A stretch of DNA of 64,000 bases, taken from Euglena gracilis. Lineage: Eukaryota; Euglenida; Euglenophyceae; Euglenales. Made by a program: the position numbers and the translations under genes. The DNA lies in contig CP154955.1 in assembly GCA_039621445.1 (NCBI GenBank), forward strand, positions 29,457,471-29,521,470, read 5' to 3'. Positions 41,101-55,000 of this stretch are shown in pieces. Position 1 is the first letter of the stretch; each line of letters opens with the position of its first letter. The notes under the pieces were generated by a model, which was given only the letters and a program-made list of their open reading frames with translations, ran no database searches and had not been told where the DNA came from.

Positions 41101-44100
41101 TCGGCCGAAAACGGCCGAAAAACCACGTTTTTGGGGCGTCCGTTGCCGAAGTGCTATTTTGCGCCTCCCGGGCGGTAACTGCTGCGTTTTACGCACGCCC
41201 GCCGCGGGCAAAATTGCGCCTGTCGCGCCGGCGCCCTTCGCAACAGTCAGGTAAAGGATCGCCGACCTCTACCCGGGGCAGAGCGCTCGTTTTTGGAGCG
41301 CCGGCGCGGCCGATTTCGGCCGAAAACGACCGAAAACCACGTTTTTGGGGCGTCCGTTGCCAAAGTGCTATTTTGCGCCTCCCGGGCGGTAACTGCTGCG
41401 TTTTACGCACGCCCGCCGCAGGCAAAATTGCGCCTGTCGGGCCGGCGCCCTTCGCAACAGTCAGGTAAAGGATCGCCGACCTCTACCCGGGGCAGAGCGC
41501 CCGTTTCTGGAGCGCGGGCGCGGCCGATTTCGGCCGAAAACGACGTTTTTTGGGGCGTCCGTTGCCAAAGTGCTATTTTGCGCGTCCCGGGCCGTAACTG
41601 CTGCGTTTTACGCAAGCCCGCCGCGGGCAAAATTGCGCCTGTCGCGCCGGCGCCCTTCGCAACAGTCGGGTAAAGGATCGCCGACCTCTACCCGGGGCAG
41701 AGCGCTCTTTTTTGGAGCGCCGGCGCGGCCGATTTCGGCCGAAAACGACCGAAAAAAGACGCTTTTTGGGGCGTCCGTTGCCAAAGTGCTATTTTGCGCC
41801 TCCCGGGCGGTAACTGCTGCGTTTTACGCACGCCCGCCGCGGGCAAAATTGCGCCTGTCGCGCCGGCACCCTTCGCAACAGTCAGGTAAAGGATCGCCGA
41901 CCTCTACCCGGGGCAGAGCGCTCGTTTTTGGAGCGCCGTCGCGGCCGATTTCGCCGAAAACGACCGAAAAACCACGTTTTTGGGGCGTCCGTTGCCAAAG
42001 TGCTATTTTGCGCCTCCCGGGCGGTAACTGCTGCGTTTTACGCACGCCCGCCGCGGGCAAAATTGCGCCTGTCGCGCCGGCGCCCTTCGCAACAGTCAGG
42101 TAAAGGATCGCCGACCTCTACCCGGGGCAGAGCGCTCGTTTTTGGAGCGCCGGCGCGGCCGATTTCGGCCGAAAACGACCGAAAAATCACGTTTTTGGGG
42201 CGTCCGTTGCCAAAGTGCTATTTTGCGCCTCCCGGGCGGTAACTGCTGCGTTTTACGCACGCCCGCCGCGGGCAAAATTGCGCCTGTCGGGCCGGCGCCC
42301 TTCGCAACAGTCAGGTAAAGGATCGCCGACCTCTACCCGGGGCAGAGCGCCCGTTTCTGGAGCGAGGGCGCGGCCGATTTCGGCCGAAAACGACTTTTTT
42401 TGGCGCGTCCGTTGCCAAAGTGCTATTTTGCGCGTCCCGGGCCGTAACTGCTGCGTTTTACGCAAGCCCGCCGCGGGCAAAATTGCGCCTGTCGCGCCGG
42501 CGCCCTTCGCAACAGTCAGGTAAAGGATCGCCGACCTCTACCCGGGGCAGAGCGCTCTTTTTTGGAGCGCCGGCGAGGCCATTTCGGCCGAAAACGACCG
42601 AAAAAAGACGCTTTTTGGGGCGTCCGTTGCCGAAGTGCTATTTTCCGCCTCCCGGGCGGTAACTGCTGCGTTTTACGCACGCCCGCCGCGGGCAAAATTG
42701 CGCCTGTCGGGCCGGCGCCCTTCGCAACAGTCAGGTAAAGGATCGCCGACCTCTACCCGGGGCAGAGCGCTCGTTTTTGGAGCGCCGGCGCGGCCGATTT
42801 CCGCCGAAAACGACCGAAAAACCACGTTTTTGGGGCGTCCGTTGCCGAAGTGCTATTTTCCGCCTCCCGGGCGGTAACTGCTGCGTTTTACGCACGCCCG
42901 CCGCGGGCAAAATTGCGCCTGTCGGGCCGGCGCCCTTCGCAACAGTCAGGTAAAGGATCGCCGACCTCTACCCGCGGCAGAGCGCTCTTTTTTGGAGCGC
43001 CGGCGCGGCCGATTTCGGCCGAAAACGACCGAAAAACCACGTTTTTGGGGCGTCCGTTGCCAAAGTGCTATTTTGCGCCTCCCGGGCGGTAACTGCTGCG
43101 TTTTACGCACGCCCGCCGCAGGCAAAATTGCGCCTGTCGGGCCGGCGCCCTTCGCAACAGTCGGGTAAAGGATCGCCGACCTCTACCCGGGGCAGAGCGC
43201 TCGTTTCCGGAGCGCCGGCGCGGCCGATTTCGGCCGAAAACGGCCGAAAAACCACGTTTTTGGGGCGTGGGTTGCCGAAGTGCTATTTTGCGCCTCCCTG
43301 GCGGTAACTGCTGCGTTTTACGCACGCCCGCCGCGGGGAAAATTGCGCCTGTCGGGCCGGCGCCCTTCGCAACAGTCAGGTAAAGGATCGCCGACCTCTA
43401 CCCGGGGCAGAGCGCCCGTTTCTGGAGCGCGGGCGCGGCCGATTTCGGCCGAAAACGACCGAAAAACGACGTTTTTTTGGGGCGTCCGTTGCCAAAGAGC
43501 TATTTTGCGCCTCCCGGGCGGTAACTGCTGCGTTTTACGCAAGCCCGCCGCGGGCAAAATTGCGCCTGTCGCGCCGGCGCCCTTCGCAACAGTCAGGTAA
43601 AGGATCGCCGACCTCTACCCGGGGCAGAGCGCTCGTTTCCGGAGCGCCGGCGCGGCCGATTTCGGCCGAAAACGGCCGAAAAACCACGTTTTTGGGGCGT
43701 GGTTGCCGAAGTGCTATTTTGCGCCTCCCGGGCGGTAACTGCTGCGTTTTACGCACGCCCGCCGCGGGCAAAATTGCGCCTGTCGCGCCGGCACCCTTCG
43801 CAACAGTCAGGTAAAGGATCGCCGACCTCTACCCGGGGCAGAGCGCTCGTTTCCGGAGCGCCGGCGCGGCCGATTTCGGCCGAAAACGGCCGAAAAACCA
43901 CGTTTTTGGGGCGTGGGTTGCCGAAGTGCTATTTTGCGCCTCCCGGGCGGTAACTGCTGCGTTTTACGCACGCCCGCCGCGGGCAAAATTGCGCCTGTCG
44001 GGCAGGCGCCCTTCGCAACAGTCAGGTTAAGGATCGCCGACCTCTACCCGGGGCAGAGCGCCCGTTTCTGGAGCGCGGGCGCGGCCGATTTCGGCCGAAA

Positions 44101-46069
44101 ACGACCGAAAAACGACGTTTTTTGGGGAGTCCGTTGCCAAAGTGCTATTTTGCGCCTCCCGGGCGGTAACTGCTGCGTTTTACGCAAGCCCGCCGCGGGC
44201 AAAATTGCGCCTGTCGCGCCGGCGCCCTTCGCAACAGTCAGGTAAAGGATCGCCGACCTCTACCCGGGGCAGAGCGCTCGTTTCCGGAGCGCCGGCGCGG
44301 CCGATTTCGGCCGAAAACGGCCGAAAAACCACGTTTTTGGGGCGTGGGTTGCCGAAGTGCTATTTTGCGCCTCCCGGGCGGTAACTGCTGCGTTTTACGC
44401 ACGCCCGCCGCGGGCAAAATTGCGCCTGTCGGGCCGGCGCCCTTCGCAACAGTCAGGTAAAGGATCGCCGACCTCTACCCGGGGCAGAGCGCTCGTTTCC
44501 GGAGCGCCGGCGCGGCCGATTTCGGCCGAAAACGGCCGAAAAACCACGTTTTTGGGGGCGTGGATTGCCGAAGTGCTATTTTGCGCCTCCCGGGCGGTAA
44601 CTGCTGCGTTTTACGCACGCCCGCCGCGGGCAAAATTGCGCCTGTCGGGCCGGCGCCCTTCGCAACAGTCAGGTAAAGGATCGCCGACCTCTACCCGGGG
44701 CAGAGCGCTCGTTTTTGGAGCGCCGGCGCGGCCGATTTCGGCCGAAAACGGCCGAAAAACCACGTTTTTGGGGGCGTCCGTTGCCGAAGTGCTATTTTGC
44801 GCCTCCCGGGCGGTAACTGCTGCGTTTTACGCACGCCCGCCGCGGGCAAAATTGCGCCTGTCGGGCCGGCGCCCTTCGCAACAGTCAGGTAAAGGATCGC
44901 CGACCTCTACCCGGGGCAGAGCGCTCGTTTTTGGAGCGCCGGCGCGGCCGATTTCGGCCGAAAACGGCCGAAAAAACACGTTTTTGGTGGCGTCTGTTGC
45001 CGAAGTGCTATTTTGCGCCTCCCGGGCGGTAACTGCTGCGTTTTACGCACGCCCGCCGCGGGCAAAATTGCGCCTGTCGGGCCGGCGCCCTTCGCAACAG
45101 TCAGGTAAAGGATCGCCGACCTCTACCCGGGGCAGAGCGCTCGTTTTTGGAGCGCCGGCGCGGCCGATTTCGGCCGAAAACGACCGAAAAAAGACGTTTT
45201 TTGGGGCGTCCGTTGCCGAAGTGCTATTTTGCGCCTCCCGGGCGGTAACTGCTGCGTTTTACGCACGCCCGCCGCGGGCAAAATTGCGCCTGTCGGGCCG
45301 GCGCCCTTCGCAACAGTCAGGTAAAGGATCGCCGACCTCTACCCGGGGCAGAGCGCTCGTTTTTGGAGCGCCGGCGCGGCCGATTTCGGCCGAAAACGAC
45401 CGAAAAACCACGTTTTTGGGGCGTTTGTTGCCGAAGTGCTATTTTGCGCCTCCCGGGCGGTAACTGCTGCGTTTTACGCACGCCCGCCGCGGGCAAAATT
45501 GCGCCTGTCGGGCCGGCGCCCTTCGCAACAGTCAGGTAAAGGATCGCCGACCTCTACCCGGGGCAGAGCGCTCGTTTTTGGAGCGCCGGCGCGGCCGATT
45601 TCGGCCGAAAACGACCGAAAAAAGACGTTTTTTGGGGCGTCCGTTGCCGAAGTGCTATTTTGCGCCTCCCGGGCGGTAACTGCTGCGTTTTACGCACGCC
45701 CGCCGCGGGCAAAATTGCGCCTGTCGGGCCGGCGCCCTTCGCAACAGTCAGGTAAAGGATCGCCGACCTCTACCCGGGGCAGAGCGCTCGTTTTTGGAGC
45801 GCCGGCGCGGCCGATTTCGGCCGAAAACGACCGAAAAAAGACGCTTTTGGGGCGTCCGTTGCCGAAGTGCTATTTTGCGCCTCCCGGGCGGTAACTGCTG
45901 CGTTTTACGCACGCCCGCCGCGGGCAAAATTGCGCCTGTCGGGCCGGCGCCCTTCGCAACAGTCAGGTAAAGGATCGCCGACCTCTACCCGGGGCAGAGC
46001 GCTCGTTTTTGGAGCGCCGGCGCGGCCGATTTCGCCGAAAACGACCGAAAAACCACCTTTTTTTGGGTT

Positions 46070-46086
46070 GGGGGGGGGGGGGGGGG
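46070..46086 (+). repeat. 17-G homopolymer inside one satellite monomer
   Basis: The monomer at about 46060 reads CCACCTTTTTTTGGGTT and then 17 G, then CGTCCTCTTGC, where neighbours have CCACGTTTTTGGGGCGTCCGTTGC. This is the only long G run in the satellite. Slippage expansion or a sequencing/consensus error are both possible. Confidence 0.9.
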
Positions 46087-49000
46087 CGTCCTCTTGCAAA
46101 GTGCTATTTTGCGCCTCCCGGGCGGTAACTGCTGCGTTTTACGCACGCCCGCCGCGGGCAAAATTGCGCCTGTCGGGCCGGCGCCCTTCGCAACAGTCAG
46201 GTAAAGGATCGCCGACCTCTACCCGGGGCAGAGCGCTCGTTTTTGGAGCGCCGGCGCGGCCGATTTCGCGCGAAAACGACCGAAAAACGACGTTTTTTGG
46301 GGCGTCCGTTGCCAAAGTGCTATTTTGCGCCTCCCGGGCGGTAACTGCTGCGTTTTACGCACGCCCGCCGCGGGCAAAATTGCGCCTGTCGGGCCGGCGC
46401 CCTTCGCAACAGTCAGGTAAAGGATCGCCGACCTCTACCCGGGGCAGAGCGCTCGTTTTTGGAGCGCCGGCGCGGCCGATTTCGGCCGAAAACGACCGAA
46501 AAACGACGTTTTTGGGGGCGTCCGTTGCCGAAGTGCTATTTTGCGCCTCCCGGGCGGTAACTGCTGCGTTTTACGCACGCCCGCCGCGGGCAAAATTGCG
46601 CCTGTCGGGCTGGCGCTCTTCGCAAGAGTCAGGTAAAAGGATCGCCGACCTCTACCCGGGGCAGAGCGCTCGTTTTTGGAGCGCCGGCGCGGCCGATTTC
46701 GGCCGAAAACGACCGAAAAACGACGTTTTTTGGGGCGTCCGTTGCCAAAGTGCTATTTTGCGCCTCCCGGGCGGTAACTGCTGCGTTTTACGCACGCCCG
46801 CCGCGGGCAAAATTGCGCCTGTCGGGCCGGCGCCCTTCGCAACAGTCAGGTAAAGGATCGCCGACCTCTACCCGGGGCAGAGCGCTCGTTTTTGGAGCGC
46901 CGGCGCGGCCGATTTCGGCCGAAAACGACCGAAAAACGACGTTTTTTGGGGCGTCTGTTGCGAAAGTGCTATTTTGCGATTCCAGGGCGGGAACTGCTTC
47001 GTTTTACGCCCGCCTCACGCGGGCAAAATTGCGCCTGTCGGGCCGGCGCCCTTCGCAACAGTCAGGTAAAGGATCGCCGACCTCTACCCGGGGCAGAGCG
47101 CTCGATTTGGAGCGCCGGCGCGGCCGATTTCGGCCGAAAACGGCCGAAAAACCACGTTTTTGGGGCGTCCGTTGCGCAGGTGCTGTTGTGCGCCGCCCAG
47201 GCGAAAACTGCTGCGTTTTACGCACGGCCGCCGCGGGCAAAATTGCGCCTGTCGGGCCGGCGTCCTTCGCAACTGTCAGGTAAAGGATCGCCGACCTCTA
47301 CCCGGGGCAGAGCGCTCGTTTTTGGAGCGCGGGCGCGGCCGATTTCGGACGAAAACGACCGGAAAACCCACGTTTTTTGGGCGTCCGTTGCGGAAGTGCT
47401 ATTTTGCGCCTCCCGGGCGGTAACTGCTGCGTTTTACGCACGCCCGCCGCGGGCAAAATTGCGCCTGTCGGGCCGGCGCCCTTCGCAACAGTCAGGTAAA
47501 GGATCGCCGACCTCTACCCGGGGCAGAGCGCTCGTTTTTGGAGCGCCGGCGCGGCCGATTTCGGCCGAAAACGGCCGAAAAACGACGTTTTTTGGGGCGT
47601 CCGTTGCCAAAGTGCTATTTTGCGCCTCCCGGGCGGTAACTGCTGCGTTTTACGCACGCCCGCCGCGGGCAAAATTGCGCCTGTCGGGCCGGCGCCCTTC
47701 GCAACAGTCAGGTAAAGGATCGCCGACCTCTACCCGGGGCAGAGCGCTCGTTTTTGGAGCGCCGGCGCGGCCGATTTCGGCCGAAAACGACCGAAAAACC
47801 ACGTTTTTGGGGCGTCCGTTGCCGAAGTGCTATTTTGCGCCTCCCGGGCGGTAACTGCTGCGTTTTACGCACGCCCGCCGCGGGCAAAATTGCGCCTGTC
47901 GCGCCGGCGCCCTTCGCAACAGTCAGGTAAAGGATCGCCGACCTCTACCCGGGGCAGAGCGCTCGTTTTTGGAGCGCCGGCGCGGCCGATTTCGGCCGAA
48001 AACGGCCGAAAAACCACGTTTTTGGGGCGTCCGTTGCCGAAGTGCTATTTTGCGCCTCCCGGGCGGTAACTGCTGCGTTTTACGCACGCCCGCCGCGGGC
48101 AAAATTGCGCCTGTCGCGCCGGCGCCCTTCGCAACAGTCAGGTAAAGGATCGCCGACCTCTACCCGGGGCAGAGCGCTCGTTTTTGGAGCGCCGGCGCGG
48201 CCGATTTCGGCCGAAAACGGCCGAAAAACCACGGTTTTGGGGCGTCCGTTGCCGAAGTGCTATTTTGCGCCTCCCGGGCGGTAACTGCTGCGTTTTACGC
48301 ACGCCCGCCGCGGGCAAAATTGCGCCTGTCGCGCCGGCGCCCTTCGCAACAGTCAGGTAAAGGATCGCCGACCTCTACCCGGGGCAGAGCGCTCGTTTTT
48401 GGAGCGCCGGCGCGGCCGATTTCGGCCGAAAACGGCCGAAAAACCACGTTTTTGGGGCGTCCGTTGCCGAAGTGCTATTTTGCGCCTCCCGGGCGGTAAC
48501 TGCTGCGTTTTACGCACGCCCGCCGCGGGCAAAATTGCGCCTGTCGCGCCGGCGCCCTTCGCAACAGTCAGGTAAAGGATCGCCGACCTCTACCCGGGGC
48601 AGAGCGCTCGATTTGGAGCGCCGGCGCGGCCGATTTCGGCCGAAAACGGCCGAAAAACCACGTTTTTGGGGCGTCCGTTGCCGAAGTGCTATTTTGCGCC
48701 TCCCGGGCGGTAACTGCTGCGTTTTACGCACGCCCGCCGCGGGCAAAATTGCGCCTGTCGCGCCGGCGCCCTTCGCAACAGTCAGGTAAAGGATCGCCGA
48801 CCTCTACCCGGGGCAGAGCGCTCGTTTTTGGAGCGCCGGCGCGGCCGATTTCGGCCGAAAACGACCGAAAAACCACGTTTTTGGGGCGTCCGTTGCCAAA
48901 GTGCTATTTTGCGCCTCCCGGGCGGTAACTGCTGCGTTTTACGCACGCCCGCCGCGGGCAAAATTGCGCCTGTCGCGCCGGCGCCCTTCGCAACAGTCAG

Positions 49001-52000
49001 GTAAAGGATCGCCGACCTCTACCCGGGGCAGAGCGCTCGTTTTTGGAGCGCCGGCGCGGCCGATTTCGGCCGAAAACGGCCGAAAAACCACGTTTTTGGG
49101 GCGTGGGTTGCCGAAGTGCTATTTTGCGCCTCCCGGGCGGTAACTGCTGCGTTTTACGCACGTCCGCCGCGGGGAGAATTGCGCCTGTCGGGCCGGCGCC
49201 CTTCGCAACAGTCAGGTAAAGGATCGCCGACCTCTACCCGGGGCAGAGCGCTCGTTTTTGGAGCGCCGGCGCGGCCGATTTCGGCCGAAAACGACCGAAA
49301 AACGACGTTTTTGGGGCGTCCGTTGCCGAAGTGCTATTTTGCGCCTCCCGGGCGGTAACTGCTGCGTTTTACGCACGCCCGCCGCGGGCAAAATTGCGCC
49401 TGTCGCGCCGGCGCCCTTCGCAACAGTCAGGTAAAGGATCGCCGACCTCTACCCGGGGCAGAGCGCTCGTTTTTGGAGCGCCGGCGCGGCCGATTTCGGC
49501 CGAAAACGGCCGAAAAACCACGTTTTTGGGGCGTCCGTTGCCGAAGTGCTATTTTGCGCCTCCCGGGCGGTAACTGCTGCGTTTTACGCACGCCCGCCGC
49601 GGGCAAAATTGCGCCTGTCGGGCCGGCGCCCTTCGCAACAGTCAGGTAAAGGATCGCCGACCTCTACCCGGGGCAGAGCGCTCGTTTTTGGAGCGCCGGC
49701 GCGGCCGATTTCGGCCGAAAACGACCGAAAAACCACGTTTTTGGGGCGTCCGTTGCCAAAGTGCTATTTTGCGCCTCCCGGGCGGTAACTGCTGCGTTTT
49801 ACGCACGCCCGCCGCGGGCAAAATTGCGCCTGTCGGGCCGGCGCCCTTCGCAACAGTCAGGTAAAGGATCGCCGACCTCTACCCGGGGCAGAGCGCTCGT
49901 TTCCGGAGCGCCGGCGCGGCCGATTTCGGCCGAAAACGGCCGAAAAACCACGTTTTTGGGGCGTGGGTTGCCGAAGTGCTATTTTGCGCCTCCCGGGCGG
50001 TAACTGCTGCGTTTTACGCACGTCCGCCGCGGGGAGAATTGCGCCTGTCGGGCCGGCGCCCTTCGCAACAGTCAGGTAAAGGATCGCCGACCTCTACCCG
50101 GGGCAGAGCGCTCGTTTCCGGAGCGCCGGCGCGGCCGATTTCGGCCGAAAACGACCGAAAAACGACGTTTTTTGGGGCGTCCGTTGCCAAAGTGCTATTT
50201 TGCGCCTCCCGGGCGGTAACTGCTGCGTTTTACGCACGCCCGCCGCGGGCAAAATTGCGCCTGTCGGGCCGGCGCCCTTCGCAACAGTCAGGTAAAGGAT
50301 CGCCGACCTCTACCCGGGGCAGAGCGCTCGTTTCCGGAGCGCCGGCGCGGCCGATTTCGGCCGAAAACGGCCGAAAAACGACGTTTTTTGGGGCGTGGGT
50401 TGCCGAAGTGCTATTTTGCGCCTCCCGGGCGGTAACTGCTGCGTTTTACGCACGCCCGCCGCGGGCAAAATTGCGCCTGTCGGGCCGGCGCCCTTCGCAA
50501 CAGTCAGGTAAAGGATCGCCGACCTCTACCCGGGGCAGAGCGCCCGTTTCTGGAGCGCCGGCGCGGCCGATTTCGGCCGAAAACGACCGAAAAACGACGT
50601 TTTTTGGGGGCGTCCGTTGCCGAAGTGCTATTTTGCGCCTCCCGGGCGGTAACTGCTGCGTTTTACGCACGCCCGCCGCGGGCAAAATTGCGCCTGTCGG
50701 GCCGGCGCCCTTCGCAACAGTCAGGTAAAGGATCGCCGACCTCTACCCGGGGCAGAGCGCCCGTTTCTGGAGCGCCGGCGCGGCCGATTTCGGCCGAAAA
50801 CGACCGAAAAACGACGTTTTTCGGGGCGTCCGTTGCCGAAGTGCTATTTTGCGCCTCCCGGGCGGTAACTGCTGCGTTTTACGCACGCCCGCCGCGGGCA
50901 AAATTGCGCCTGTCGGGCCGGCGCCCTTCGCAACAGTCAGGTAAAGGATCGCCGACCTCTACCCGGGGCAGAGCGCCCGTTTCCGGAGCGCCGGCGCGGC
51001 CGATTTCGGCCGAAAACGACCGAAAAAAGGACGTTTTTCGGGGCGTCCGTTGCCGAAGTGCTATTTTGCGCCTCCCGGGCGGTAACTGCTGCGTTTTACG
51101 CACGCCCGCCGCGGGCAAAATTGCGCCTGTCGGGCCGGCGCCCTTCGCAACAGTCAGGTAAAGGATCGCCGACCTCTACCCGGGGCAGAGCGCCCGTTTC
51201 TGGAGCGCGGGCGCGGCCGATTTCGGCCGAAAACGACCGAAAAACGACGTTTTTGGGGCGTCCGTTGCCGAAGTGCTATTTTGCGCCTCCCGGGCGGTAA
51301 CTGCTGCGTTTTACGCACGCCCGCCGCGGGCAAAATTGCGCCTGTCGGGCCGGCGCCCTTCGCAACAGATCGCCGACCTCTACCCGGGGCAGAGCGCTCG
51401 TTTCCGGAGCGCCGGCGCGGCCGATTTCGGCCGAAAACGACCGAAAAACCACGTTTTTTGGGGCGTCCGTTGCCGAAGTGCTATTTTGCGCCTCCCGGGC
51501 GGTAACTGCTGCGTTTTACGCACGCCCGCCGCGGGCAAAATTGCGCCTGTCGGGCCGGCGCCCTTCGCAACAGTCAGGTAAAGGATCGCCGACCTCTACC
51601 CGGGGCAGAGCGCTCGATTTGGAGCGCCGGCGCGGCCGATTTCGGCCGAAAACGGCCGAAAAACCACGTTTTTGGGGCGTGGGTTGCCGAAGTGCTATTT
51701 TGCGCCTCCCGGGCGGTAACTGCTGCGTTTTACGCACGCCCGCCGCGGGCAAAATTGCGCCTGTCGGGCCGGCGCCCTTCGCAACAGTCAGGTAAAGGAT
51801 CGCCGACCTCTACCCGGGGCAGAGCGCTCGTTTCCGGAGCGCCGGCGCGGCCGATTTCGGCCGAAAACGACCGAAAACCCACGTTTTTTGGCGTCCGTTG
51901 CCAAAGTGCTATTTTGCGCCTCCCGGGCAGTAACTGCTGCGTTTTACGCACGCCTGCCGTGGGCAAAATTGCGCCTGTCCCTTCGCAACAGTCCGGTAAA

Positions 52001-55000
52001 GGATCGCCGACCTCTACCCGGGGCAGAGCGCTCGTTTTTGGAGCGCCGGCGCGGCCGATTTCGGCCGAAAACGGCCGAAAAACCACGTTTTTGGGGCGTC
52101 CGTTGCCGAAGTGCTATTTTGCGCCTCCCGGGCGGTAACTGCTGCGTTTTACGCACGCCCGCCGCGGGCAAAATTGCGCCTGTCGGGCCGGCGCCCTTCG
52201 CAACAGTCAGGTAAAGGATCGCCGACCTCTACCCGGGGCAGAGCGCTCGTTTTTTGGAGCGCCGGCGCGGCCGATTTCGGCCGAAAACGACCGAAAAACG
52301 ACGTTTTTGGGGGCGTCCGTTGCCGAAGTGCTATTTTGCGCCTCCCGGGCGGTAACTGCTGCGTTTTACGCACGCCCGCCGCGGGCAAAATTGCGCCTGT
52401 CGGGCCGGCGCCCTTCGCAACAGTCAGGTAAAGGATCGCCGACCTCTACCCGGGGCAGAGCGCCCGTTTCTGGAGCGCGGGCGCGGCCGATTTCGGCCGA
52501 AAACGACCGAAAAACGACGTTTTTTGGGGCGTCCGTTGCCAAAGTGCTATTTTGCGCCTCCCGGGCGGTAACTGCTGCGTTTTACGCACGCCCGCCGCGG
52601 GCAAAATTGCGCCTGTCGGGCCGGCGCCCTTCGCAACAGTCAGGTAAAGGATCGCCGACCTCTACCCGGGGCAGAGCGCTCGTTTTTGGAGCGCCGGCGC
52701 GGCCGATTTCGGCCGAAAACGACCGAAAAAAGACGCTTTTTGGGGCGTCCGTTGCCGAAGTGCTATTTTGCGCCTCCCGGGCGGTAACTGCTGCGTTTTA
52801 CGCACGCCCGCCGCGGGCAAAATTGCGCCTGTCGGGCCGGCGCCCTTCGCAACAGTCAGGTAAAGGATCGCCGACCTCTACCCGGGGCAGAGCGCTAGTT
52901 TTTCGGAACGCCGGCGCGGCCGATTTCGGCCGAAAACGACCGAAAAAAGACGCTTTTTGGGGCGTCCGTTGCCGAAGTGCTATTTTGCGCCTCCCGGGCG
53001 GTAACTGCTGCGTTTTACGCACGCCCGCCGCGGGCAAAATTGCGCCTGTCGGGCCGGCGCCCTTCGCAACAGTCAGGTAAAGGATCGCCGACCTCTACCC
53101 GGGGCAGAGCGCTCGTTTCCGGAGCGCCGGCGCGGCCGATTTCGGCCGAAAACGACCGAAAAAAGACGCTTTTTGGGGCGTCCGTTGCCGAAGTGCTATT
53201 TTGCGCCTCCCGGGCGGTAACTGCTGCGTTTTACGCACGCCCGCCGCGGGCAAAATTGCGCCTGTCGGGCCGGCGCCCTTCGCAACAGTCAGGTAAAGGA
53301 TCGCCGACCTCTACCCGGGGCAGAGCGCTCGTTTCCGGAGCGCCGGCGCGGCCGATTTCGGCCGAAAACGGCCGAAAAACCACGTTTTTGGTTGCCGAAG
53401 TGCTATTTTGCGCCTCCCGGGCGGTAACTGCTGCGTTTTACGCACGCCCGCCGCGGGCAAAATTGCGCCTGTCGGGCCGGCGCCCTTCGCAACAGTCAGG
53501 TAAAGGATCGCCGACCTCTACCCGGGGCAGAGCGCTCGTTTCCGGAGCGCCGGCGCGGCCGATTTCGGCCGAAAACGACCGAAAAAAGACGCTTTTTGGG
53601 GCGTCCGTTGCCGAAGTGCTATTTTGCGCCTCCCGGGCGGTAACTGCTGCGTTTTACGCACGCCCGCCGCGGGCAAAATTGCGCCTGTCGGGCCGGCGCC
53701 CTTCGCAACAGTCAGGTAAAGGATCGCCGACCTCTACCCGGGGCAGAGCGCTCGTTTCCGGAGCGCCGGCGCGGCCGATTTCGGCCGAAAACGGCCGAAA
53801 AACCACGTTTTTGGGGCGTGGGTTGCCGAAGTGCTATTTTGCGCCTCCCGGGCGGTAACTGCTGCGTTTTACGCACGCCCGCCGCGGGCAAAATTGCGCC
53901 TGTCGGGCCGGCGCCCTTCGCAACAGTCAGGTAAAGGATCGCCGACCTCTACCCGGGGCAGAGCGCTCGTTTCCGGAGCGCCGGCGCGGCCGATTTCGGC
54001 CGAAAACGGCCGAAAAACCACGTTTTTGGGGGCGTGGATTGCCGAAGTGCTATTTTGCGCCTCCCGGGCGGTAACTGCTGCGTTTTACGCACGCCCGCCG
54101 CGGGCAAAATTGCGCCTGTCGGGCCGGCGCCCTTCGCAACAGTCAGGTAAAGGATCGCCGACCTCTACCCGGGGCAGAGCGCCCGTTTCTGGAGCGCGGG
54201 CGCGGCCGATTTCGGCCGAAAACGACCGAAAAACGACGTTTTTTGGGGCGTCCGTTGCCGAAGTGCTATTTTGCGCCTCCCGGGCGGTAACTGCTGCGTT
54301 TTACGCACGCCCGCCGCAGGCAAAATTGCTCCTGTCACGCTGGCGCCCTTCGCAACAGTCAGGTAAAGGATCGCCGACCTCTACCCGGGGCAGAGCGCTC
54401 GTTTTTGGAACGCCGGCGCGGCCGATTTCGGCCGAAAACGGCCGAAAAACCACGTTTTTGGGGCGTGGGTTGCCGAAGTGCTATTTTGCGCCTCCCGGGC
54501 GGTAACTGCTGCGTTTTACGCACGTCCGCCGCAGGGAAAATTGCGCCTGTCGGGCCGGCGCCCTTCGCAACAGTCAGGTAAAGGGTCGCCGACCTCTACC
54601 CGGGGCAGAGCGCTCGTTTCCGGAGCGCCGGCGCGGCCGATTTCGGCCGAAAACGGCCGAAAAACCACGTTTTTGGGGGCGTGGATTGCCGAAGTGCTAT
54701 TTTGCGCCTCCCGGGCGGTAACTGCTGCGTTTTACGCACGCCCGCCGCGGGCAAAATTGCGCCTGTCGGGCCGGCGCCCTTCGCAACAGTCAGGTAAAGG
54801 ATCGCCGACCTCTACCCGGGGCAGAGCGCCCGTTTCTGGAGCGCGGGCGCGGCCGATTTCGGCCGAAAACGACCGAAAAACGACGTTTTTTGGGGCGTCC
54901 GTTGCCAAAGTGCTATTTTGCGCCTCCCGGGCGGTAACTGCTGCGTTTTACGCACGCCCGCCGCGGGCAAAATTGCGCCTGTCGCGCCGGCGCCCTTCGC

